NCBI GenBank assembly: GCA_946631535.1
Contig: CAMPAF010000037.1
Location: 1-13,924 of the forward strand
Reading direction: 5' to 3'
Length of the DNA: 13,924 nucleotides
From: an uncultured Verrucomicrobiota bacterium
GTDB taxonomy: Bacteria > Verrucomicrobiota > Kiritimatiellia > RFP12 > UBA1067
The translations under genes were made by a program, and so were the position numbers. The notes under the pieces are model-generated. The model worked only from the letters and a program-made list of their open reading frames with translations. It was not told the DNA's origin and did no database searches. This document shows positions 6,421-12,964 of this stretch, piece after piece. Position 1 is the first letter of the stretch. Each line of letters starts with the position of its first letter.

Positions 6421-6738
6421 TTACTTGCCGAACAGGCCGTTCATGCCGCCGTCCTGCATCAGTTTTGCCATCTGTTCCTGCGTCGTCTTCTTGACGCTCT
6501 TGAGTGCGCCGTTAACGACGTTGAAGAGCATCGTCTCGAAACGCTCGGTCTTGCCGGAAGCGACTTCGCTCCAAGTCTCCGGGGCGATCTTGATAGATGC
6601 GATCGTGAAGTCGCCGCGTGCCGTCACCGTGATGCCGCCGTTCGAGTATTCGCACTGGATCTTCTCGATCTCGGCCTGAAGCCGCTTCGCCTGGCTGCGC
6701 ATCTGCATCGCCTGCTTTACCTGGTCAAAGATTCCCAT
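6421..6738 (-). CDS. ybaB: YbaB/EbfC family nucleoid-associated protein
   Basis: Small dimeric DNA-binding protein thought to bridge or coat DNA and often linked to recR. The 105 residues show the family pattern: a long amphipathic N-terminal helix (MGIFDQVKQAMQMRSQAKRL), a beta-rich centre (GGITVTARGDFTIASIKI, 34-51) and a helical C-terminus (LKSVKKTTQEQMAKLM) ending in the Gly/Met-rich GGMNGLFGK. The ATG at 6738 has AAGGAG 9 nt upstream. Its start overlaps the 3' end of the HTH gene by 14 nt, indicating one transcript. Confidence 0.92.
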   Translation of the reverse strand: MGIFDQVKQAMQMRSQAKRLQAEIEKIQCEYSNGGITVTARGDFTIASIKIAPETWSEVASGKTERFETMLFNVVNGALKSVKKTTQEQMAKLMQDGGMNGLFGK

Positions 6739-7114
6739 TTCTGCTTGCTCCTTTGTGTGTTGTTGTTTTCTTTAAGCCGTATTTCCTGGCCTTGTAGGCG
6801 ACGATGCGCGGAGTGGACCCCAGGGCCCTTGCCGCCGCGGCAACGCTGCCGCCGTTCGCCGCGAGCGCCTGCGAGAGCAGGTCCGCCTCGAACGCCGCGG
6901 TGGCCACCTTCAGGCTCTCGCCGCGCCATACGTACCTGGGACGCGCCTGACGCTTCAGCCAGCGGCGCACGGGAAGCGGCAGGTCGTCGCACTCCACCTC
7001 CGCCCCGAACGACACCAGCTCGGCCTCCGCACGAGCCTTCGCCTTCTCGGCCGGCGAATTCCACGGATACGCGTCTAGCGCCTCGCTCGCCTCCCTAGAC
7101 CAGCTTCTTTCCAC
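6725..7114 (-). CDS. Orphan Fis-type helix-turn-helix protein
   Basis: A 129-residue protein whose C-terminal part (about 72-113) matches the Fis/HTH_8 fold that ends sigma54-dependent activators: FEADLLSQALAANGGSV leading to AAAARALGSTPRIVAYKARK. The TPR-x-x-x-Y wording is closest to the NifA/NtrC-style C-terminus. No AAA+ ATPase or receiver domain is present. The N-terminal 70 residues are charged, contain WNSPAEKAKARAEAEL (18-33), and have no recognised domain. The GTG at 7114 is chosen because AGGAG lies 4 nt upstream; an in-frame ATG at 7162 would sit deeper inside purC. The gene overlaps purC by 20 nt and ybaB by 14 nt. Probably a DNA-binding or architectural protein; targets unknown. 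Confidence 0.8.
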   Translation of the reverse strand: MERSWSREASEALDAYPWNSPAEKAKARAEAELVSFGAEVECDDLPLPVRRWLKRQARPRYVWRGESLKVATAAFEADLLSQALAANGGSVAAAARALGSTPRIVAYKARKYGLKKTTTHKGASRNGNL

Positions 7115-7997
7115 TAAGCTCCTCGTATGCCTTGACGTAGATTTCGTGCGTCTTGCGTACAACCTCGTCCGGCAGCTCTGGGGCTGGGGGCTGGCGGTTG
7201 AAGCCGATCTCGTCCAGCCAGTCGCGCACGAACTGCTTGTCGAGCGACGGCGGGTTCTTGCCCACCGCGTAGGACTCCTGCGGCCAGAAGCGCGAGGAGT
7301 CTGGCGTTAGCACCTCGTCCGCCAGGATCAGCGAACCATCCGCGGCGCGGCCGAACTCGAACTTGGTGTCCGCGATGATGATGCCGTGACCGGCTGCGTA
7401 ATCCGCCGCCTTCGTGTAGCAGGATATTGACGCGTCCTTGAGGGCGTTTGCCAGCTCTGCGCCAGTCTCGCGCGCCATCTCCTCCACGGTGATCGCCTCG
7501 TCGTGGTCGCCGATCGCCGCCTTTGTGGTCGGCGTGAAGAGGACCTCGTCGAGCTTGGAGGCGTTCTGGTAGCCCATGCGAAGCGGCTGGCCGTTAACGG
7601 TCTGCGACCGCTGGTACTCCTTCCAGCCGGAACCCGTGAGGTAGCCGCGCACGATGCACTCGAACGGGACCATGTCCACCTTCTTCACCAGCATCGAGCG
7701 TCCGCGCAGGTCCTCAGCGACGGACCTGAGGAAGCTTGGATATTCGGCCACGTCGGCGGTCACGAGATGGTTCGGCACGCCCAGGAACTCCATCCAGAAC
7801 AGAGATAGCTGGTTGAGGACCTTGCCCTTGTCCGGAATGCCACCTGGGAGGATCACGTCGAACGCGCTGATGCGGTCCGTTACCACCATAAGTAGCTTGT
7901 CGCCGAGGTCGAAGACATCGCGCACCTTGCCGCTCGATGGAGGCGGCAGCCCAGGAATGCTCGTCTCGAGCAACGCATGGTTTTTGTCGTATTTCAT
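7095..7997 (-). CDS. purC: Phosphoribosylaminoimidazole-succinocarboxamide (SAICAR) synthase
   Basis: ATP-dependent ligation of aspartate to CAIR in purine synthesis. The 300-residue length fits the longer PurC form found in yeast and several bacterial groups. Signatures include SSGKVRDVFD (21-30), VVTDRISAFDVILPGGIPDKG (38-58), VKKVDMVPFECIVRGYLTGS (104-123), IIIADTKFEFG (206-216) and DEVLTPDSSRFW (227-238). The ATG at 7997 is preceded by AAAGGAC about 10 nt upstream and a strong extended -10 further up. It is the first gene of a purC, HTH, ybaB, recR operon. No other pur gene and no purine riboswitch is seen in the leader. Confidence 0.97.
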   Translation of the reverse strand: MKYDKNHALLETSIPGLPPPSSGKVRDVFDLGDKLLMVVTDRISAFDVILPGGIPDKGKVLNQLSLFWMEFLGVPNHLVTADVAEYPSFLRSVAEDLRGRSMLVKKVDMVPFECIVRGYLTGSGWKEYQRSQTVNGQPLRMGYQNASKLDEVLFTPTTKAAIGDHDEAITVEEMARETGAELANALKDASISCYTKAADYAAGHGIIIADTKFEFGRAADGSLILADEVLTPDSSRFWPQESYAVGKNPPSLDKQFVRDWLDEIGFNRQPPAPELPDEVVRKTHEIYVKAYEELSGKKLV

Positions 7998-8024
7998 TCT
8001 TATGCTGTCCTTTCAGCGGACGTA

Positions 8025-8033
8025 ATTATACCA
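8025..8033 (-). promoter_or_regulatory. Predicted extended -10 promoter of the purC operon
   Basis: On the minus strand TGG directly precedes a perfect TATAAT (8030-8025), within ATATGGTATAATTACG. No convincing -35 stands at 16-18 nt, as often tolerated with an extended -10. The start would fall near 8018, giving a leader of about 20 nt with the purC Shine-Dalgarno site. There is no room for a riboswitch. Confidence 0.6.
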
Positions 8034-8062
8034 TATTTCCGGCGAAGAGGCCTACCAACCTT

Positions 8063-8079
8063 CTTGCGATCGCTGCAAG
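8063..8079. promoter_or_regulatory. Inverted repeat in the purC / lipoprotein divergent gap
   Basis: CTTGC-7 nt-GCAAG is a short symmetric element, and its spacer begins GATCGC, giving an internal 8-bp GCGATCGC palindrome (8066-8073). It lies 17 nt upstream of the -35 of the DHDPS-like gene and about 30 nt upstream of the purC -10. It could be an operator, but 5-bp arms are easily found by chance. Nothing else is recognised in this 162-nt gap apart from the two promoters. Confidence 0.25.
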
Positions 8080-8095
8080 CGCATAGATCGCCTCG

Positions 8096-8124
8096 TTGCC
8101 AACGGAACGGCACTATGGTAGAAT
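8096..8124 (+). promoter_or_regulatory. Predicted promoter of the DHDPS-like lipoprotein gene
   Basis: TTGCCA (8096-8101), 17 nt, then TAGAAT (8119-8124), with TGG immediately before the -10. The start near 8131 gives a leader of about 29 nt containing AAGGA 5 nt before the ATG. This is the best complete -35/-10 match in the window. Confidence 0.65.
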
Positions 8125-8159
8125 GTTGCAGTCGATTTCACCGCAAAAGAAGGATAAGC

Positions 8160-9278
8160 ATGAACAGAAGACAGTTCCTCGCGCTCGGCGCCGCAGGCGC
8201 GGCCCTTGCAGGATGCACCGCCACGCGCCAGTCGCGCACCACCACCGCCGTAGCGAAGGCCCCTGGCGGCGGGGACCCGCGCATGCGCGGACCGTTCCCG
8301 ATCATGTCCACTCCGTTCAACGAGGACGGGTCCGTCGACTACGAGTCCCTCGGCAAGGCCGTCGCCTGGGTCTCCGACAACGGCTGCCCTGGCGTCATCT
8401 GGTGCCAGTCGAACGACGCCGTGGACCTGCTCACGTTCGAGGAGAAGGTCAAGGGCTACGAGGCGTGCGCCAAGGCCATGCAGGGCAAGTCCGCCATGAT
8501 GACGTTCGGCTGCAACGGCACGCGCGAGACGATGCTGCGCGAGGCGAAGGCCATAGAGGAGGTTGCCGCCAGGTATCCGCGCGCGAACGTAGCCATGATC
8601 TCGCGCCCTCCGGACGACGGCAAGACGGAGGCGGACCTGCGCGCCTACTTCGAGGCGCTCGCCACCGTCGCAAGACGCCCCGTCATCATCCAGACCCACG
8701 TGAACAAGACCTGTCCCGATCCGTCCGTTGCGCTTCTCGTCGAGCTTGCGAAGAAACATCCCGCAATCTACGGCTACATCAAGGAGGAGAGCGGCGGCGC
8801 TGCCGCGAACGACAGGATGATCGAGGAGAACAAGGCGAAGCCAGTCATCCACACCGTCTTCAGCGCGTGGGGCGGCTGGCAATGGCTATACCAGAGCCGT
8901 CGCTGCGGCTCGGAGGGACTTGTCACCGAGCGCTGCGCCTACGCACCCCTTCTCGCGCACATCTGGCGCGAGATGGAGTCGCGCGACGCCAAGGGGACTC
9001 TTACGGTGTCCTACGCGCTCCTCCGCCTGCTTGTCGACCAGCGCAACATGCCCAGCGGACTGCGCGGCTACTCCCTCTACTACTTCCAGCGGCTCGGCCT
9101 CTTCAAGACGACCGTCTCGCGGCAGTACTTCAAGGCAAAGAAGGGAGAGGAAGGCACTACCGCCGTCGGCGACAACCGCAAGTGGCGTCTGGAGAAGCTG
9201 TCGCTGACCGACCTGCAGAAGGCCGAGCTGGACGAGTGCTACGACGACATGATGCGCTTCGTCAGGGAGCACTCATGA
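8160..9278 (+). CDS. Exported DHDPS/N-acetylneuraminate lyase family protein with Tat-like lipoprotein leader
   Basis: A 372-residue TIM-barrel protein of the dihydrodipicolinate synthase family, which forms a Schiff base with 2-keto acids for aldol or retro-aldol reactions. The N-terminus MNRRQFLALGAAGAALAGC has twin arginines (3-4) and a lipobox LAGC with Cys19, so export and lipidation are predicted. The barrel starts about residue 44 (GPFPIMSTPFNEDGSVDY). The Schiff-base Lys208 is kept (YGYIKEESGG), as is GSEGLVTE (250-257). The Tyr-containing PYY segment of true DHDPS is replaced by RPPDD (149-153), so lysine synthesis is unlikely. Residues after about 300 extend beyond a typical barrel end. 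ATG at 8160 with AAGGA upstream. A sugar-acid lyase/dehydratase role is possible; substrate unknown. Confidence 0.88.
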   Translation: MNRRQFLALGAAGAALAGCTATRQSRTTTAVAKAPGGGDPRMRGPFPIMSTPFNEDGSVDYESLGKAVAWVSDNGCPGVIWCQSNDAVDLLTFEEKVKGYEACAKAMQGKSAMMTFGCNGTRETMLREAKAIEEVAARYPRANVAMISRPPDDGKTEADLRAYFEALATVARRPVIIQTHVNKTCPDPSVALLVELAKKHPAIYGYIKEESGGAAANDRMIEENKAKPVIHTVFSAWGGWQWLYQSRRCGSEGLVTERCAYAPLLAHIWREMESRDAKGTLTVSYALLRLLVDQRNMPSGLRGYSLYYFQRLGLFKTTVSRQYFKAKKGEEGTTAVGDNRKWRLEKLSLTDLQKAELDECYDDMMRFVREHS

Positions 9279-9289
9279 TTCAGCGCTGC

Positions 9290-9318
9290 GGAGAAGGCGT
9301 GACTACCACGCCTTCTCC
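9290..9318. terminator. Strong hairpin between convergent genes, possible bidirectional terminator
   Basis: GGAGAAGGCGTG (9290-9301) pairs perfectly with CACGCCTTCTCC (9307-9318) around a 5-nt loop. One arm codes the last residues of the sugar-phosphate transferase (EEKAW) and the loop holds its stop. It lies 11 nt after the stop of the convergent lipoprotein gene. There is no T-run on either side, so it is not a textbook intrinsic terminator, but its position suits ending or protecting both transcripts. Confidence 0.55.
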
Positions 9319-11219
9319 TCGAACGTCCATTCCACGACCTGGACGTCGCAGGCGGCGAGGATGCGCCTGACTTCCTCGCGGCGTTCAGGAGTCATTTGGC
9401 ACGCGACAACCACGAGGTCAGCCTTCAGTCGCGGGAGTATCGCGGGGGCCTGCTCGAGCGTGCCGAATATCCTGATGCCGCCGATGTACTGGCCGCGCAG
9501 GAGGAGGTCGTCGTCGAGCAGGCCTACGATCACGCGCCTGTTGGTGTCCGACCCGACCGAGCGCACGAGCTCGCGGCGGAAAGCGCGGTACCGCAGGCCC
9601 GCACCATAGACAACTGTACGCACGGAGCCGGACGCGTCAGACAGGTGCCCGCTGTCGAGAGCGTAGAAGAAGTCGCGCACGACTGCCCTCATGACGCGGG
9701 TGACGATAAGGCCGAGGATCGCGAGCGCAGCGTAGAGGCACGAGAACATGAAAAGATGGGTATGTGGCAGTTGCGCAAACTCCACGGTCGCCACAGCGAT
9801 TCCCACGCCGATAAGCACCGCCAGCACCAGGCGCACGTAGTTTGAAAGCTGTGCGCGGCTCCATACAGTCATGTACGCCCTGAAGAACACGAGACAGAGG
9901 AACACGGGAATCGTGTACGTTGCCAGTCCCCTTCGCAGCGCCGCCTCGGTCAAAGGCTTAGAGAGCGTCAGCGCCGACATGACCCATACGCCGATCAGCA
10001 CGATGATGTCCAAGGTGAGGCGGAAAGGCACGCGCAGCATCTGACGGCGGCGCGAGACGGTCGGCCGCTTCTCGCGGGCGACGGCGTTCAGGAGTCGTCC
10101 CGTGTCCCATAGCTCAATGCGCCGCATGTCTCGGAACAGGACGACGACGGCGACCATGAACCCGACGATGTAGAGCGCTACCGCTCGCCCCTTGAGCGCG
10201 AGTCCGCCCAGCCCGATGAGGACAAAGAAAACCGCAAGGCAATAAAGCGCCAACGTCGCCTTGCGCTGCGTGACGAGCTGGCGCAGGATGCGATGGTGCA
10301 GATGGTCCGTGTCAGCCTCCATGACGTGCGTGTTTCCGGTCTCCGCGCCGGACATCTGCCGCAGCAACGCCCTTACCACGCGCCTCATGATCGCCAGAGC
10401 GGTGTCGAAGATCGGCACTCCCATCGCCAGGATAGGCACGCCCAGACTGACGAAGAGCGAGTCCGATCCGCCGCTAGCGAGCGGTATCGTCGCAAGCGTG
10501 AACCCGATGAACATCGAGCCGGTGTCGCCGAGAAACACAGACGCGGGATTGAAGTTGTAGCGCAGGAATCCGAGGCATGCGCCGAGAAAGGCGAAATGCA
10601 CAAGCGTGCATTCCGGACGTCCGCTGAAGAACAGTGCGCCAGCCATGCCAATGGCGGCGATGCTGGCCAGCCCCGTCGCGAGGCCATCCAGCCCGTCGAT
10701 CAGGTTGAATGCGTTGATCGCCCCCACGATCCAGAACACCGTGAACGGGCAATCGAGCCAAATCGGAAGCATCGGATAATGGACGCCAAACGAGACGTGC
10801 GCCCAGAAGTACGCGCCAAGCGCAACGGCCACCTGCCCGCCCAGCTTGACCAGAGGCGGCAGGGAGAACTTGTCGTCCGCGAGTCCAAGAAGGCAGAGCA
10901 TTCCAGAAAGCGCCATGATGCGATGGATGGTGGAGAGCGACGGCACGTTGGCCGATACGACTGAGAAGAGGCCCAATACGTCGGCTCCCACGTACAGTGT
11001 CGCCGCCATCGAGAGGAAGATCGCTAGTCCCCCACCTCGCGGCACCGGTACCGTGTTGATGCGCCGCGAGGAAGGCAGGTCCACCATCCCGAGCCTCACC
11101 GCGCAAGCACGGCAAATGGGAGTGAGGATGAGCGAAAGGAAAAGCGACCCGAGCAACAGTCCCCAGTACGGAGACGTCTTGGCGAAGAACGCCATGAGAT
11201 TCAGCCAGAATCCAGTCAT
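9303..11219 (-). CDS. Polyprenyl-phosphate sugar-1-phosphate transferase (WecA/GT4 type) with C-terminal membrane and Rossmann region
   Basis: Predicted inner-membrane enzyme that moves a sugar-1-phosphate from a UDP-sugar to undecaprenyl phosphate, starting an envelope polysaccharide or glycan. Of 638 residues, about 1-365 are the WecA/MraY-like domain: LADDKF with Asp115-Asp116, NAFNLIDGLDGLATG (169-183), VFLGDTGSMFIG (228-239) and HLHHRIL (306-312). Residues about 400-510 hold four further membrane segments. Residues 533-638 look like the nucleotide-binding fold found N-terminal in PglF/CapD epimerases (VVYGAG at 536-541, then GLLDDD, GGIRIFGTLEQ, ADLVVVA), but no epimerase catalytic domain follows. 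WecA-type proteins are usually near 350 residues, so the extension is unusual. ATG at 11219 overlaps the exosortase stop (ATGA) with GGAGG 7 nt upstream. Confidence 0.9.
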   Translation of the reverse strand: MTGFWLNLMAFFAKTSPYWGLLLGSLFLSLILTPICRACAVRLGMVDLPSSRRINTVPVPRGGGLAIFLSMAATLYVGADVLGLFSVVSANVPSLSTIHRIMALSGMLCLLGLADDKFSLPPLVKLGGQVAVALGAYFWAHVSFGVHYPMLPIWLDCPFTVFWIVGAINAFNLIDGLDGLATGLASIAAIGMAGALFFSGRPECTLVHFAFLGACLGFLRYNFNPASVFLGDTGSMFIGFTLATIPLASGGSDSLFVSLGVPILAMGVPIFDTALAIMRRVVRALLRQMSGAETGNTHVMEADTDHLHHRILRQLVTQRKATLALYCLAVFFVLIGLGGLALKGRAVALYIVGFMVAVVVLFRDMRRIELWDTGRLLNAVAREKRPTVSRRRQMLRVPFRLTLDIIVLIGVWVMSALTLSKPLTEAALRRGLATYTIPVFLCLVFFRAYMTVWSRAQLSNYVRLVLAVLIGVGIAVATVEFAQLPHTHLFMFSCLYAALAILGLIVTRVMRAVVRDFFYALDSGHLSDASGSVRTVVYGAGLRYRAFRRELVRSVGSDTNRRVIVGLLDDDLLLRGQYIGGIRIFGTLEQAPAILPRLKADLVVVACQMTPERREEVRRILAACDVQVVEWTFEEKAW

Positions 11220-12946
11220 GGCAGCACCTCCGACAGTCGCGCCAGGAACTCCTCCAACTGGAGACGGTCAGCCTCGTGCATGAGATCGAACCCGGCGCTG
11301 TCCATCGGGACGGACGCGTTCACTGTCACCATAACCCAGCGGTCGACCCGGTTGTGCACGGACCTATCCCAAGTGTCGATCAGGATACGCTGCGTGTGCG
11401 AGGCTGTCCGCACGCCTGCCTGGTTGAAGAACGTGTACGCCAGCACGCTCGGCGAGGAGTTCGCTCCTGAAAGGTGGATGGCATGGAACGGACGTCCCGC
11501 CACGTCGAACGAGCGCGGATTGCTCATCACGTATCCCTGCGCCGGCATGCACAGTTCCGGACGGTGCAGCGAGCTTTTCGACTGTCCTCCGATAACTGCG
11601 GACACGATGAACTGCACGTCCGACATGCGATAGACACGCTTGATTATCTTGGTGTCCGCCGGAAGCACCTTCGTCTCCCCGAGCGAGTGCGACGACAGCT
11701 CGCTGCCGCATGCCGGGCAGTTAGCCTGCCCATCTCCCATGCGCGACGCCAGCACCGAGCGGGCGCACTGCTCGTTCGTGCAGAACAGGATTCCGTCTGT
11801 CTGGCATCCGGGAATCTTCGCAGGCAACTCAAACTCCGGCGGGCTCATGATCATCGACACGGGCGTCATCGCCTGAAACACGAAGATGGGCGCGAGGATT
11901 ACGGCAGTCGCCAACGCCAGCCAGGTGCGGTTCCCGGCATCCTCAATTGCTGCTGGTCCCTGGGCGAACGGCCCTTGCACCTGTCTGCCGTTGAGGTCCG
12001 TGTGGGTGTCAAGGTTCCTGACGCAGCCGAGATTCCTGAATGCACTTCCCTCGTTTTCTCCCTTCGTAAGCTTCACGCCCCTCAAGCCGTGCGAATTGTT
12101 CCAGCTGTCGGCAAATCGTCCTACGACCTCTCCGCACGCCACCATGAGCGAGATGGCGACGATGAAGATGACGTATCCGGAATAGTCGTGGTAGAACCCC
12201 ATGGCGAAGTCTGCCGATCCCCATGCCGCGCACATGCAGATCGTGAGGATGCGCACGACGTTCCCAAGCACCGCCAGAGGGATCGAGCAGGCAAAGAGCG
12301 CGATGCGTCGCAGCCATGTCGGCTGCGTGTACCACGAGTATGCCGCAGTTAGCGCCATGAGCGCGAAAAGCGAACGCAGCCCCGAACACGGCTCGGCCAC
12401 GTCTATGTTGAATGCATGGGCGCCCTGCGCGATGATGGCCGTGCCATGCTGCGCCACCTCAACGCCGAAGCCCTTCAGAACCGCGAACGCCGTGCCGCTC
12501 GCAAGAAGACGCAGATGAATCGTCACGACGTCAAGGAACGTGGCCAGCGGCACGGTAAAGAGAAGGTAGATCGCCGGAAACATGCAAAGCTTCGCCACGC
12601 GCCATCCGTAGAACGCCCAAGGCAAGGATATGCAAAGGCCGACAAAGCCCGCCTGCTCCAGCCGCAACTGCAGTCCGCGTGTGCCTATGAGCGCCACGGC
12701 GAGGCACGGCAGGCATGCCAGGAACCCGAGGACGGACGGCTTTCCTGCCGACTTCTTGAGCTCGCGCCGCGACGTCCACAGGACATATAGCGAGAACACG
12801 GGCACGAGCCAACCGAAAGACATGTCCTCCAGCGGATCGGTAAATACGTGGCGCAGGCGCATGAACATGCCGCCGAAGCCGTACAGCATGAACGCGACCG
12901 TGGCAAGGAACAGGATTGTCCTCTTCGATTTTAGAATCTGCCTCAT
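11216..12946 (-). CDS. Exosortase fused to an EpsI (DUF3485-like) domain with zinc-ribbon-like insert
   Basis: Exosortases are membrane cysteine proteases/transpeptidases that process PEP-CTERM-type tails. In this 576-residue protein about eight membrane segments cover residues 12-275 and include the catalytic set Cys187 (AEPCSGLRSL), Arg232 (GNVVRIL) and His253 (YHDYSG). A hydrophilic linker (276-340) and one more membrane segment (about 343-360) lead to an EpsI-like domain (about 370-576) with HRPELCMPAQGY (461-472). Within it Cys389, Cys394, Cys410 and Cys413 look like a zinc ribbon inserted before the usual EpsI core. The ATG at 12946 is five codons after an in-frame TAG, with no Shine-Dalgarno site. 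No sorted substrate is in the window. Coupled to the transferase downstream, as exosortases often are to polysaccharide genes. Confidence 0.92.
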   Translation of the reverse strand: MRQILKSKRTILFLATVAFMLYGFGGMFMRLRHVFTDPLEDMSFGWLVPVFSLYVLWTSRRELKKSAGKPSVLGFLACLPCLAVALIGTRGLQLRLEQAGFVGLCISLPWAFYGWRVAKLCMFPAIYLLFTVPLATFLDVVTIHLRLLASGTAFAVLKGFGVEVAQHGTAIIAQGAHAFNIDVAEPCSGLRSLFALMALTAAYSWYTQPTWLRRIALFACSIPLAVLGNVVRILTICMCAAWGSADFAMGFYHDYSGYVIFIVAISLMVACGEVVGRFADSWNNSHGLRGVKLTKGENEGSAFRNLGCVRNLDTHTDLNGRQVQGPFAQGPAAIEDAGNRTWLALATAVILAPIFVFQAMTPVSMIMSPPEFELPAKIPGCQTDGILFCTNEQCARSVLASRMGDGQANCPACGSELSSHSLGETKVLPADTKIIKRVYRMSDVQFIVSAVIGGQSKSSLHRPELCMPAQGYVMSNPRSFDVAGRPFHAIHLSGANSSPSVLAYTFFNQAGVRTASHTQRILIDTWDRSVHNRVDRWVMVTVNASVPMDSAGFDLMHEADRLQLEEFLARLSEVLP

Positions 12947-12955
12947 GGCGCCAAC

Positions 12956-12964
12956 ATTCTATCA
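12956..12964 (-). promoter_or_regulatory. Predicted extended -10 of the exosortase operon
   Basis: On the minus strand TGA then TAGAAT (12961-12956) stands 9 nt before the exosortase ATG, so a transcript would begin about 2-3 nt before the codon. The -35 is weak (TTTATT at a 17-nt spacer). The same bases form the tandem TGA TAG stops of the upstream methyltransferase, so chance resemblance is possible. Confidence 0.4.

Noticed and set aside
7977..8159. Upstream extension of the DHDPS-like frame to 7977
   Set aside because: It would overlap the purC start and its own promoter, and the Shine-Dalgarno site and Tat/lipobox leader fit the ATG at 8160.
8052..8882. 276-codon minus-strand frame opposite the DHDPS-like gene
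   Set aside because: It is the shadow of a conserved barrel protein and would run into the purC/lipoprotein promoter region.
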